5,179 nt of DNA from an uncultured Clostridia bacterium (GTDB lineage Bacteria > Bacillota > Clostridia > Oscillospirales > Ruminococcaceae), in NCBI GenBank assembly GCA_937891895.1, contig CALATN010000030.1, positions 1 to 5,179 of the forward strand, written 5' to 3'. The position numbers were made by a program, and so were the translations under genes. The notes under the pieces are model-generated. The model was given only the letters and a program-made list of their open reading frames with translations, did no database searches and was not told the origin of the DNA. Below are positions 1-5,179 of this stretch, piece by piece (within the stretch, counting starts at the first letter, position 1; each line of letters opens with the position of its first letter).

Positions 1-1
1 A

Positions 2-340
2 GTTGTTATCTTCGGCTGCGGTACAGGTAATCCGTTCTTCTCAACAGATACAGCATCTACATTAAGAGCAGCTGAAATCGAAGCAGATATTGTACTTAAA
101 GCAACAATGGTTGACGGTGTTTATGATAAGGATCCGAACAAGTACGATGATGCTGTCAAGTATGATGAACTCAGCTTCAATGACATCCTTGTAAAGAATC
201 TTGCTGTAATGGACAGCACCGCTGCATCAATGTGTAAGGATAACAATATTCCTATTCTTGTCTTTGACCTGAAAAGACCTGACAACATTCTTGATGCTTG
301 CCTTGGCAATAAGGTCGGTACAATTGTTATCGACAGATAA
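2..340 (+). CDS. pyrH: UMP kinase (uridylate kinase), C-terminal part, cut by the window start
   Basis: PyrH phosphorylates UMP to UDP with ATP in the cytoplasm, the step that feeds UTP and CTP synthesis; it belongs to the amino-acid kinase fold and acts as a hexamer. The visible frame begins at base 2 and gives 112 residues, about half of the usual ~235-240, so the N-terminal half with the start lies outside. Visible hallmarks are GCGTGNPFFSTDT near the start of the fragment, the following LRAAEIEAD helix, VDGVYDKDP, AVKYDELSF and VMDSTAASMC, all in the order expected for bacterial PyrH. The conserved tail GNKVGTIV ends shortly before a TAA stop. An ATG at 107 is only an internal methionine (ATMVDGVY), not the start. 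Downstream frr is the usual neighbour in Firmicutes. Identity is secure; the only gap in knowledge is the missing half. Confidence 0.96.
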   Translation, partial: VVIFGCGTGNPFFSTDTASTLRAAEIEADIVLKATMVDGVYDKDPNKYDDAVKYDELSFNDILVKNLAVMDSTAASMCKDNNIPILVFDLKRPDNILDACLGNKVGTIVIDR

Positions 341-365
341 TCAATGGAATTATACGGTTCACTGT

Positions 366-402
366 CGGCAGAGATGAACTGTTTATAAAAATTTTGCTGC
401 CG
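366..402 (+). repeat. short inverted repeat in the pyrH-frr gap
   Basis: CGGCAG (366-371) and CTGCCG (397-402) are perfect 6-bp reverse complements around a 25-nt AT-rich loop that contains AAAATTTT. The right arm ends just before the frr ribosome binding site (AAAAGGAGA, 405-413). It could form a modest RNA stem near the frr initiation region. There is no T-run after it, so it is not a standard intrinsic terminator. A 6-bp match in a 78-bp gap may be chance. Confidence 0.3.
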
Positions 403-418
403 GGAAAAGGAGATTTTT

Positions 419-973
419 ATGAACGAACAGATTAAAAATGCACAGGGTAAAATGGAAAAATGTATCAACAGCCTTGAACACGAATTCTCAACAATCAGAG
501 CAGGCAGAGCTAATCCTGCAGTTCTTGATAAGGTTCTCGTAGACTATTATGGAACACCAACACCTGTACAGCAGATGGCTGCTATTTCAGTTGTTGAAGC
601 AAGAAACCTCCTTATCCAGCCATGGGATGCTACACAGCTCAAGGCTATTGAAAAGGCTATCATCGCTTCCGATATCGGTATCACACCAACAAATGACGGT
701 AAGGCACTTCGTCTTGCATTCCCTCAGCCAACAGAGGACCGTCGTAAGGAACTTGTAAAGCAGACTAAGAAGTACGGTGAAGAAGCAAAGGTTACACTCA
801 GAAACGTAAGACGTGATACTCTTGAAAAGTTCAAGACAATGAAGAAGAATAACGAAATTACAGAAGATGATATGAAGGGCTACGAAAAGGATATTCAGAA
901 GCTTACAGATAAGTTCTGCGATGAAGTTGATAAGGTTGTTGCAGATAAGGAAAAGGAAATCATGTCCATCTAA
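419..973 (+). CDS. frr: Ribosome recycling factor (RRF)
   Basis: RRF works with EF-G in the cytoplasm to split the post-termination ribosome and free it for a new round. The product has 184 residues, against about 185 for the family, so it is full length. It shows the N-terminal helix, the hinge motif IRAGRANP (residues 26-33), the domain II segment with YYGTPTP (44-50) and ARNLLIQPWD (61-70), and the domain I helix with LRNVRRD (127-133) that carries the conserved arginines for contact with 23S rRNA. The ATG at 419 is preceded by a strong AAAAGGAGA (405-413) at a 5-nt spacing, which fixes the start. The gene follows pyrH by 78 bp and precedes uppS by 14 bp. Lysine codons are strikingly biased: 20 of 23 are AAG and the only three AAA lie in the first 14 codons, which fits selection for high expression. 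Identification is certain. Confidence 0.98.
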   Translation: MNEQIKNAQGKMEKCINSLEHEFSTIRAGRANPAVLDKVLVDYYGTPTPVQQMAAISVVEARNLLIQPWDATQLKAIEKAIIASDIGITPTNDGKALRLAFPQPTEDRRKELVKQTKKYGEEAKVTLRNVRRDTLEKFKTMKKNNEITEDDMKGYEKDIQKLTDKFCDEVDKVVADKEKEIMSI

Positions 974-976
974 ATC

Positions 977-987
977 GGGGTAGTGCT
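977..987 (+). promoter_or_regulatory. weak ribosome binding site and spacer for the TTG start of uppS
   Basis: GGGG at 977-980 followed by a 7-nt spacer is the only purine-rich stretch between the frr stop (971-973) and the TTG at 988. It is a poor match to AGGAGG. Combined with a TTG start, this predicts lower initiation than at frr, possibly helped by coupling to ribosomes ending frr 14 bases upstream. The coupling is inference. Confidence 0.45.
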
Positions 988-1701
988 TTGAATAATTATA
1001 ATAAAGAAAAGCTGCCGACCCATATTGGCTTTATAATGGATGGCAATGGCAGATGGGCTCAGAAACGCAATATGCCGCGTAAAATGGGACATCGTGAAGG
1101 TGCTGAAACATTCAGAAAGATAGTTAAGTACTGTAAAAAAATCGGAATAAAGTATGTGACTTTCTATGCTTTTTCAACGGAAAACTGGAAACGTCCGGAA
1201 GAAGAAGTCAGTGAACTTATGAAGCTCTTCAACGGCTATCTTGATGAAGTGAAGGAATATACCAAGGAGAATACACGACTTGTTTTTCTTGGAGATAAAT
1301 CTGCATTCGGTAATGATATGGCGCTGAAAATGATTGAGATTGAAGAATTCTCAAAGAATTTTGACGGTATGACTCTTATGCTTGCTATGAATTATGGCGG
1401 CAGAGATGATATTGTCCACGCCACAAAACAGTTAGCTGAAATGGTTGCAAATAAGGAAATTAAAATTGATGATATTGATGAAGCATTAGTATCGGGATTT
1501 CTTTATACAAAAGGCTTGCCGGATGTTGACCTTCTCATCAGACCAAGCGGTGAAATGCGGATTTCGAATTTCCTTATATGGCAGTCAGCTTATGCAGAAT
1601 TATATTTTACAGATGTGTTGTGGCCGGATTTTTCACCTAAGGAGCTTGACAAGGCTCTGGAGGAATATGCTTCACGAAATCGACGTTTTGGAGGAGTATA
1701 A
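988..1701 (+). CDS. uppS: Undecaprenyl diphosphate synthase (cis-prenyltransferase)
   Basis: UppS adds IPP units in cis onto farnesyl diphosphate to make C55 undecaprenyl diphosphate, precursor of the carrier lipid for peptidoglycan and other wall polymers. The 237-residue product has the motifs in order: HIGFIMDGNGRWA (12-24) with the catalytic Asp18, GHREGAE (34-40), FYAFSTENWKRP (59-70), NYGGRDDIV (135-143), and the diphosphate-binding block around LLIRPSGEMRISNF (182-195) with Arg185, Arg191 and Ser193. AELYFTDVLWPDF (203-215) and the RRFGG tail (232-236) follow. The start is TTG: the first in-frame ATG is Met17, inside the active-site motif, so translation must begin before it, and TTG at 988 has a weak GGGG 7 nt upstream. 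Pro186 replaces the Thr of E. coli RTGGE, a variant I believe occurs in clostridia. It draws on IPP made by the MEP genes downstream (dxr, ispG). Confidence 0.97.
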   Translation: MNNYNKEKLPTHIGFIMDGNGRWAQKRNMPRKMGHREGAETFRKIVKYCKKIGIKYVTFYAFSTENWKRPEEEVSELMKLFNGYLDEVKEYTKENTRLVFLGDKSAFGNDMALKMIEIEEFSKNFDGMTLMLAMNYGGRDDIVHATKQLAEMVANKEIKIDDIDEALVSGFLYTKGLPDVDLLIRPSGEMRISNFLIWQSAYAELYFTDVLWPDFSPKELDKALEEYASRNRRFGGV

Positions 1702-1720
1702 TATTGTGTGTAATATTTTT

Positions 1721-1733
1721 TGCATGCAATGCA
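1721..1733 (+). repeat. short palindromic cluster in the uppS-cdsA gap
   Basis: TGCAT (1721-1725) and ATGCA (1729-1733) form an inverted repeat with a 3-nt loop, and TGCATGCA (1721-1728) is itself an 8-bp palindrome. A run of five or six T lies before it, not after, so on the plus strand it does not look like an intrinsic terminator. The 64-bp gap otherwise holds only the cdsA ribosome binding site. No function can be assigned. Confidence 0.25.
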
Positions 1734-1746
1734 TAACATCATAATA

Positions 1747-1753
1747 AAGAGGA
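1747..1753 (+). promoter_or_regulatory. ribosome binding site of cdsA with long spacing
   Basis: AAGAGGA at 1747-1753 lies 12 nt before the ATG at 1766, longer than the usual 5-9 nt. The ATG at 1753 is out of frame, so 1766 remains the start; it also gives MVTRIIS, the N-terminus typical of CdsA proteins (a short MxTRII lead into the first membrane helix). Confidence 0.5.
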
Positions 1754-1765
1754 TGATTAGAGCAA

Positions 1766-2596
1766 ATGGTTACCCGTATTATTTCAGCAGTAGTTGGAAT
1801 AGCTGTTGCTATAGGAATACTGTTTTTGTCAGCAACGCCTGTTTTCAATCTTGCGGTATCGGCAATCACATGTTTGTTGATTTATGAGATTTTATCAGCT
1901 TGTGAGTGCCTGAAGTATAAATTTCACAGTGCGGTCTGCTTTGGTTTTGCAGCAGTAATGCCGTTCCTTGTTGAGTATGTGGACAGGGAATACTTATATA
2001 TGGTTGCAACATTTTGTATTCTTCTGTTTTTTATCGGGTACATTGCAAAGCATAAGGATATAAATTTTGAAAAATTATGCTGTATGATTTCATCGGCATT
2101 ACTTGTAACTCTTTCAATGTGTTGCATAGTTGTACTGAAGAATCTCAGTGAGGTTCACGGAGTATGTTACATAGTCCTGTGCCTTGCAGGCGCATGGCTT
2201 GGTGACTCAGGTGCGTATTTCGTCGGAACATTTTTTGGAAAGCATAAGCTTTGTCCCGAAATTTCCCCGAAGAAAACCGTTGAAGGCGCAATTGGCGGTG
2301 TTCTGACAGTAGGACTTGTTTTTGCCGTATATGCACTCTGTTACCAGCTTGTTCAGGAAACAAGGGATATTGCTTTTGAAGTGAACTACTTGTATCTTGT
2401 GATAATGGGCATAATCTGCGGTATACTTTGAATAATCGGGGACCTGTCCGCTTCCCTTATCAAGCGCCAGTTCAAAATCAAGGATTTCGGTAATATTATG
2501 CCGGGACATGGCGGTATGATGGACAGATTTGACAGCGTTTTGTTTGTAGCACCATTTATGATGTTTACATTGACACATCTGAATATTTTTATTTAA
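1766..2596 (+). pseudogene. cdsA: Phosphatidate cytidylyltransferase (CDP-diglyceride synthase), interrupted by an in-frame TGA
   Basis: CdsA is a membrane enzyme that joins CTP and phosphatidic acid to give CDP-diacylglycerol, precursor of phosphatidylglycerol and other phospholipids. Ignoring one stop, the frame runs 276 codons, the normal family length. Residues 1-221 form several hydrophobic helices (roughly 5-22, 26-44, 56-70, 77-93, 107-124, 132-147, 175-195, 208-221) and carry GAWLGDSGAYFVG (142-154) and ISPKKTVEGAIGG (166-178). Codon 222 is TGA. Beyond it the same frame continues as IIGDLSASLIKR (223-234), KDFGNIMPGHGGMMDRFD (239-256) and ends at TAA 2594-2596. That C-terminal block matches the CdsA signature (S-x-L-K-R...K-D...P-G-H-G-G-x-x-D-R-x-D), which carries the conserved acidic residues Asp226 and Asp253. 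A product ending at 221 should be inactive. No other damage is visible. Possible explanations are a base error, a recent nonsense mutation (TCA Ser or GGA Gly would each be one change away) or readthrough. The N-terminal part is cysteine rich, 14 of 221 residues. Confidence 0.9.
2429..2431 (+). other. in-frame TGA stop codon inside cdsA
   Basis: TGA sits between Leu221 (CTT) and Ile223 (ATA). In related CdsA proteins, as I recall them, this position, three residues before the GD of IGDL, is usually a small residue such as Ser. All six gene ends visible here use TAA, and the tryptophan codons in the genes are TGG, so nothing else in the window points to a changed genetic code. No start codon with a ribosome binding site follows closely enough to make the remainder a separate functional protein. 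Confidence 0.9.
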
Positions 2597-2605
2597 TAAA
2601 TAATT

Positions 2606-2658
2606 CGGGCGTACAATAAAAGCAGCTGCTTTTTAGAACTGTTTTTGCTGTACGCCTG
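2606..2658 (+). repeat. long imperfect hairpin between cdsA and dxr, with a nested competing palindrome
   Basis: The arms 2606-2625 and 2639-2658 pair over 20 positions with a single mismatch (A2616/C2648) and three G-T wobbles. The outer block GGCGTACA (2608-2615) against TGTACGCC (2649-2656) is perfect, and the loop is 13 nt (2626-2638). The 5' arm also contains the left half of a 16-bp perfect palindrome AAAAGCAGCTGCTTTT (2618-2633), followed by one more T. AAAAGCAG (2618-2625) can therefore pair either with CTGCTTTT (2626-2633) or with CTGTTTTTG further on. The hairpin ends 13 bases before the AGGAGA of dxr (2672-2677). It may be an RNA processing or stability element, a weak terminator or attenuator, or a copy of a dispersed palindromic repeat; the sequence alone cannot separate these. 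Confidence 0.65.
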
Positions 2659-2682
2659 CTATGCGTTATATAGGAGAAATTT

Positions 2683-3825
2683 ATGAAGACAATTTCATTG
2701 ATCGGTTCTACAGGTTCAATCGGAAAACAGACATTGGAAGTCTGCCGAAAGCATAATATTAAGGTAAAAGCTCTTGCAGCTTTAAAGAATGTTGATTTGC
2801 TGGAACAGCAAGCAAGAGAGTTTTTACCTGAATATGTATGTATTTATGACGAAACATATTATAAGGATTTGTGTGAACGTCTTTCTGATATTTCTGTGTC
2901 AATTCTTACGGGAATGGAAGGGCTTTGTAAAATTGCTTCATTGAAAAATGTTGATTTGTTTGTCAATTCTGTAGTTGGAATGGTAGGTCTGCTGCCAACA
3001 TTGACCGCTATTGAAAATGCTACGGACATTGCCCTTGCCAATAAGGAAACACTTGTTGCAGGCGGTAATATCGTAATGCGTGAAGCTGAAAAGAAAGGGG
3101 TTAAAATTTACCCCATTGACAGTGAGCATTCAGCAATTTTTCAGTGTTTGCAGGGTAACAATCCCAAACAGCTTAATAAAATTATACTTACTGCTTCTGG
3201 TGGTCCTTTCTGGGGTAAAAAGAAAAGTGAGCTTGAAAATGTAACTGTTGAACAAGCACTTAATCATCCGAACTGGAGTATGGGAAACAAGATAACGATT
3301 GACTCCGCTACGCTTATGAATAAGGGTCTTGAATTTATAGAAGCAAAATGGCTCTTTGGTGTCAAGCCTGAAAATATCGAAATTGTAGTAAACCGTGAGA
3401 GCGTTCTCCATTCAGCTGTTGAATTTGATGATTATTCCGTAATTGCACAAATGGGAACTCCCGATATGAAAATTCCTATCCAGTACGCATTGCTTTACCC
3501 TGAGAGATTTCCCTGTGATGTAAAGCCGTTATCCTTGACAGATTACGGAGTATTGACATTTGGAAAGCCAGATTACGAAACCTTTGATTGCCTTTCAGGT
3601 TGTATAGAAGCAATCAAGCGTGGCGGCGCATATCCGTGTATTGTCAATGCTGTAAATGAAGAAGCAGTAGCGTTATTCCTTGAAAGAAAAATCTCATTCC
3701 TGAAAATAGGTGAGCTTGTAAAGTCATCACTGGAATACTTTGGAACAATGACGGCTGAGTGCTATGAGGACATAAAAAAAGCTGAAGCATTGGCCCGCGA
3801 ATATGTGTATAATAAAACAAATTAA
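2683..3825 (+). CDS. dxr: 1-deoxy-D-xylulose 5-phosphate reductoisomerase
   Basis: Dxr (IspC) rearranges and reduces DXP to 2-C-methyl-D-erythritol 4-phosphate with NADPH and a divalent metal, the committed step of the MEP isoprenoid pathway and the target of fosmidomycin. The product has 380 residues, the usual size. Seen in order: the NADPH-binding GSTGSIGKQTLEV (8-20), ALANKETLV (117-125), PIDSEHSAIFQCL (144-156) with metal ligands Asp146 and Glu148, TASGGPF (170-176), HPNWSMG (195-201) in the flexible active-site loop, and TIDSATLMNKGLE (205-217) with Asn213, Lys214 and the third metal ligand Glu217. The C-terminal helical domain carries NAVNEEAVALFL (322-333), where many homologues have NAANE. 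AGGAGA (2672-2677) lies 5 nt before the ATG, fixing the start. It is followed after 10 bp by rseP, a common pairing in Gram-positive genomes. Its product pathway supplies IPP to UppS. Confidence 0.98.
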   Translation: MKTISLIGSTGSIGKQTLEVCRKHNIKVKALAALKNVDLLEQQAREFLPEYVCIYDETYYKDLCERLSDISVSILTGMEGLCKIASLKNVDLFVNSVVGMVGLLPTLTAIENATDIALANKETLVAGGNIVMREAEKKGVKIYPIDSEHSAIFQCLQGNNPKQLNKIILTASGGPFWGKKKSELENVTVEQALNHPNWSMGNKITIDSATLMNKGLEFIEAKWLFGVKPENIEIVVNRESVLHSAVEFDDYSVIAQMGTPDMKIPIQYALLYPERFPCDVKPLSLTDYGVLTFGKPDYETFDCLSGCIEAIKRGGAYPCIVNAVNEEAVALFLERKISFLKIGELVKSSLEYFGTMTAECYEDIKKAEALAREYVYNKTN

Positions 3826-3835
3826 GTGAGGTATT

Positions 3836-4879
3836 ATGGATACTTTTATTTCAATTCTTATTGCTATAGTATTTTTTTGTCTGATAATAATTATCCATGA
3901 GCTTGGACATTTTACTGTTGCAAAACTGTGTGGAATCAGAGTTGATGAATTTGCAATAGGTATGGGTCCCGCCATATTTAAAAAGCAAGGCAAGGAAACC
4001 TTATACAGTATCAGACTCTTGCCCATCGGTGGCTTTTGCTCAATGGGTGAGGATATTGATGAGGACAGACCTGATTCTTTCAGAAAAAAGCCTGTTGGCG
4101 CAAGAATGGCGGTAATTGTTGCAGGAGCAATAATGAACCTTATCCTTGGTTTTGTATTGTCTGTGGTACTCACATTGGTAAATGGTACCGACGTGTCAAC
4201 AAAAATCGTGTACTTCGCAGATAATGCAGTAAGCGCAGATTATGGTCTGAAGCTGGAAGACCGTATTTTAAAGATCAACGGTACAACAATTTTCTCTGTA
4301 AAGGATATTACTTACCAGCTTGGTAACGATGAGGATTGTATAGTTGATTTTGTTGTAGAACGCAATGGTGAAAAAGTTGAAATAAATGGTGTACACTTTG
4401 CCTATGAAACCAATCCCGAAACAGGGAAGAATACGTTGATTTACGATTTTAAGGTGCTTAAGGAAGACATAACAATTGCAAATCTTTTTCCGTATGCTTT
4501 TAAGAATACGATTTATTACGGCAGAATAATCCTGATGTCACTTGGCGATATGATTACAGGAAAATACGGCATAAACGACCTTCAGGGTCCAGTCGGAATT
4601 GTAACAACAATCGGAGATGTTGCCGAGGAAACAGGATTTGATATTTCGTTTATTCTTGATATTGCAACGCTAATAACAATCAATGTCGGAATCTTCAATC
4701 TGCTGCCATTGCCTGCACTTGACGGAGGACGTTTTGTATTTTTGCTGATTGAAGCAATTACGAAGAAACAGCTTAAAGCAGAAACCGAAGGAATAATTCA
4801 CTTTGTAGGTCTGGCATTGCTGATGGTGCTTATGATTGTAGTAACATTCAATGATGTGAAAAATATTTTTGTAAAATAA
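3836..4879 (+). CDS. rseP: RseP-type site-2 intramembrane zinc metalloprotease
   Basis: This M50-family protease cleaves substrates within the membrane: anti-sigma factors and, in several bacteria, leftover signal peptides. In Firmicutes the orthologue is often called RasP/YluC. The 347-residue product has the first membrane helix (about 4-20) ending in the zinc motif HELGH (21-25: His21, Glu22, His25), then IGMGP (41-45), the GGFCSMGED loop (65-73), and a second helix at about 92-115 with AGAIMNLILG. A single PDZ domain spans about 120-190, with GLKLEDRILKING (137-149). After GPVGI (251-255) comes the third helix and the second active-site motif NLLPLPALDGGR (288-299) with Asp296, the third zinc ligand. 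A last helix lies at about 320-338. One PDZ domain and ~350 residues are normal for Gram-positive members. GTGAGG at 3826-3831, overlapping the end of dxr, precedes the ATG. Substrates cannot be inferred from the sequence. Confidence 0.96.
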   Translation: MDTFISILIAIVFFCLIIIIHELGHFTVAKLCGIRVDEFAIGMGPAIFKKQGKETLYSIRLLPIGGFCSMGEDIDEDRPDSFRKKPVGARMAVIVAGAIMNLILGFVLSVVLTLVNGTDVSTKIVYFADNAVSADYGLKLEDRILKINGTTIFSVKDITYQLGNDEDCIVDFVVERNGEKVEINGVHFAYETNPETGKNTLIYDFKVLKEDITIANLFPYAFKNTIYYGRIILMSLGDMITGKYGINDLQGPVGIVTTIGDVAEETGFDISFILDIATLITINVGIFNLLPLPALDGGRFVFLLIEAITKKQLKAETEGIIHFVGLALLMVLMIVVTFNDVKNIFVK

Positions 4880-4881
4880 AT

Positions 4882-4887
4882 GAGGGA
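4882..4887 (+). promoter_or_regulatory. ribosome binding site that decides the ispG start
   Basis: GAGGGA at 4882-4887 lies 4 nt before the ATG at 4892. An in-frame ATG at 4880 directly follows the rseP TAA but has only AT-rich sequence upstream and no purine-rich site, and it would overlap this site itself. The 4892 start is therefore preferred; the alternative would add four residues (MRDN). Confidence 0.6.
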
Positions 4888-4891
4888 TAAT

Positions 4892-5179
4892 ATGCGTTCT
4901 GTACATTCTGTAAAGGTTGGTAACTGTACACTTGATGGACAAAAAATATATATTCAGTCTATGCTTAACGTGCCTGCAAATGATGTTGACGGCAGTGTTA
5001 AACAGGCAGTAGCTCTGGAACAGGCAGGATGTGAAATTGTCAGAGCGTCAATTCCTGATATAAATGCCGTAAAGCTTATTCCTGCAATAAAAGAAGCCGT
5101 GAATATACCGCTTGTTGCAGATATTCATTTTGATTATAAGCTTGCGTTGGAAAGTATTGCGGCTGGCATTGATAAAATC
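4892..5179 (+). CDS. ispG: 4-hydroxy-3-methylbut-2-enyl diphosphate synthase (HMBPP synthase), N-terminal part, cut by the window end
   Basis: IspG (GcpE) is the [4Fe-4S] enzyme that turns MEcPP into HMBPP by two-electron reduction, the penultimate step of the MEP pathway. The first 96 residues are visible, out of about 350 expected for the short bacterial form. They cover the start of the TIM-barrel domain: VKVGNCTLDG (7-16), IQSMLNVPANDV (21-32), the ALEQAGCEIVRASIPD stretch (41-56), and IPLVADIHFDYKLAL (72-86), leading into GIDKI at the window edge. The cysteines that hold the iron-sulfur cluster are near the C-terminus and lie outside. Most homologues have QSMTNT where this has QSMLNV; I believe the Leu variant occurs in ruminococci. 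The gene follows rseP by 12 bp, and the dxr-rseP-ispG order is common in clostridia, placing two MEP steps in one transcript. Confidence 0.95.
   Translation, partial: MRSVHSVKVGNCTLDGQKIYIQSMLNVPANDVDGSVKQAVALEQAGCEIVRASIPDINAVKLIPAIKEAVNIPLVADIHFDYKLALESIAAGIDKI

Noticed and set aside
121..468. 115-codon minus-strand frame over the pyrH end and frr start
   Set aside because: Antisense shadow of pyrH and frr; no homology recognised and the protein composition looks random.
1704..1745. possible promoter in the uppS-cdsA gap (TTGTGT and CATAAT)
   Set aside because: The two boxes are separated by about 30 bp, and no -35-like hexamer lies at 16-18 bp from CATAAT.
2429..2431. selenocysteine at the cdsA TGA
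   Set aside because: CdsA is not a selenoprotein family, the equivalent position is not a redox Cys, and I see no convincing selenocysteine-type stem-loop right after the codon.
2207..2578. 123-codon open frame on the minus strand across the cdsA TGA
   Set aside because: It lies entirely within cdsA, resembles no family I know, and the plus-strand reading carries the conserved CdsA motifs on both sides of the TGA.
2618..2634. intrinsic terminator formed by AAAAGC/GCTTTT and a short T-run
   Set aside because: The stem has few G-C pairs and the T-run is mostly part of the stem, so it is too weak to call; it is recorded only as part of the larger hairpin.
2645..2672. possible promoter TTGCTG, 16 bp, TATATA before dxr
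   Set aside because: The -10 element would overlap the dxr ribosome binding site and give a transcript start almost at the ATG, losing that site; the -35 also lies inside the hairpin arm.
3727..4173. 148-codon open frame on the minus strand over the end of dxr and the start of rseP
   Set aside because: It spans two well-identified genes antisense, has no recognisable domain, and the plus strand explains every conserved motif there.

Overview
The window is a compact, one-strand housekeeping cluster from a chromosome. It holds seven plus-strand genes in the order pyrH (3' part), frr, uppS, cdsA, dxr, rseP, ispG (5' part). This order, the moderately AT-rich sequence, GGAG-type ribosome binding sites and the protein sequences fit a Gram-positive anaerobe of class Clostridia. 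Details such as GCGTGNP in PyrH, RPSGE in UppS and QSMLN in IspG make a Ruminococcus/Oscillospiraceae-like organism my best guess, but that rests on memory of the families and not on a search.

Layout: the C-terminal 112 residues of UMP kinase (2-340) are followed after 78 bp by ribosome recycling factor (419-973). Fourteen bases later comes undecaprenyl diphosphate synthase, starting at a TTG (988-1701). After a 64-bp gap comes phosphatidate cytidylyltransferase, whose full-length frame (1766-2596) is broken by one in-frame TGA at 2429-2431. An 86-bp gap holds a long imperfect hairpin (2606-2658). DXP reductoisomerase (2683-3825) and the RseP-type site-2 protease (3836-4879) follow, almost abutting, and then the first 96 residues of IspG (4892 to the window edge). 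No intergenic stretch exceeds 90 bp. I see no mobile element, CRISPR array, tRNA or rRNA, and nothing convincing on the minus strand.

Functionally the genes join nucleotide supply and translation (pyrH, frr) to envelope building. Dxr and IspG are steps of the MEP route to IPP and DMAPP. UppS uses IPP to make the C55 lipid carrier for peptidoglycan. CdsA makes CDP-diacylglycerol for phospholipids. RseP is an intramembrane protease. The tight spacing suggests one or a few polycistronic transcripts.

The main thing to look at twice is cdsA. The TGA falls just before the family's signature motif, which is perfectly preserved beyond it, in a gene normally essential. The candidates are a sequencing or assembly error, a very recent nonsense mutation with a second cdsA elsewhere, or translational readthrough. 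The second is the long hairpin before dxr, which contains a competing shorter hairpin. I found no convincing undescribed multi-gene system here.
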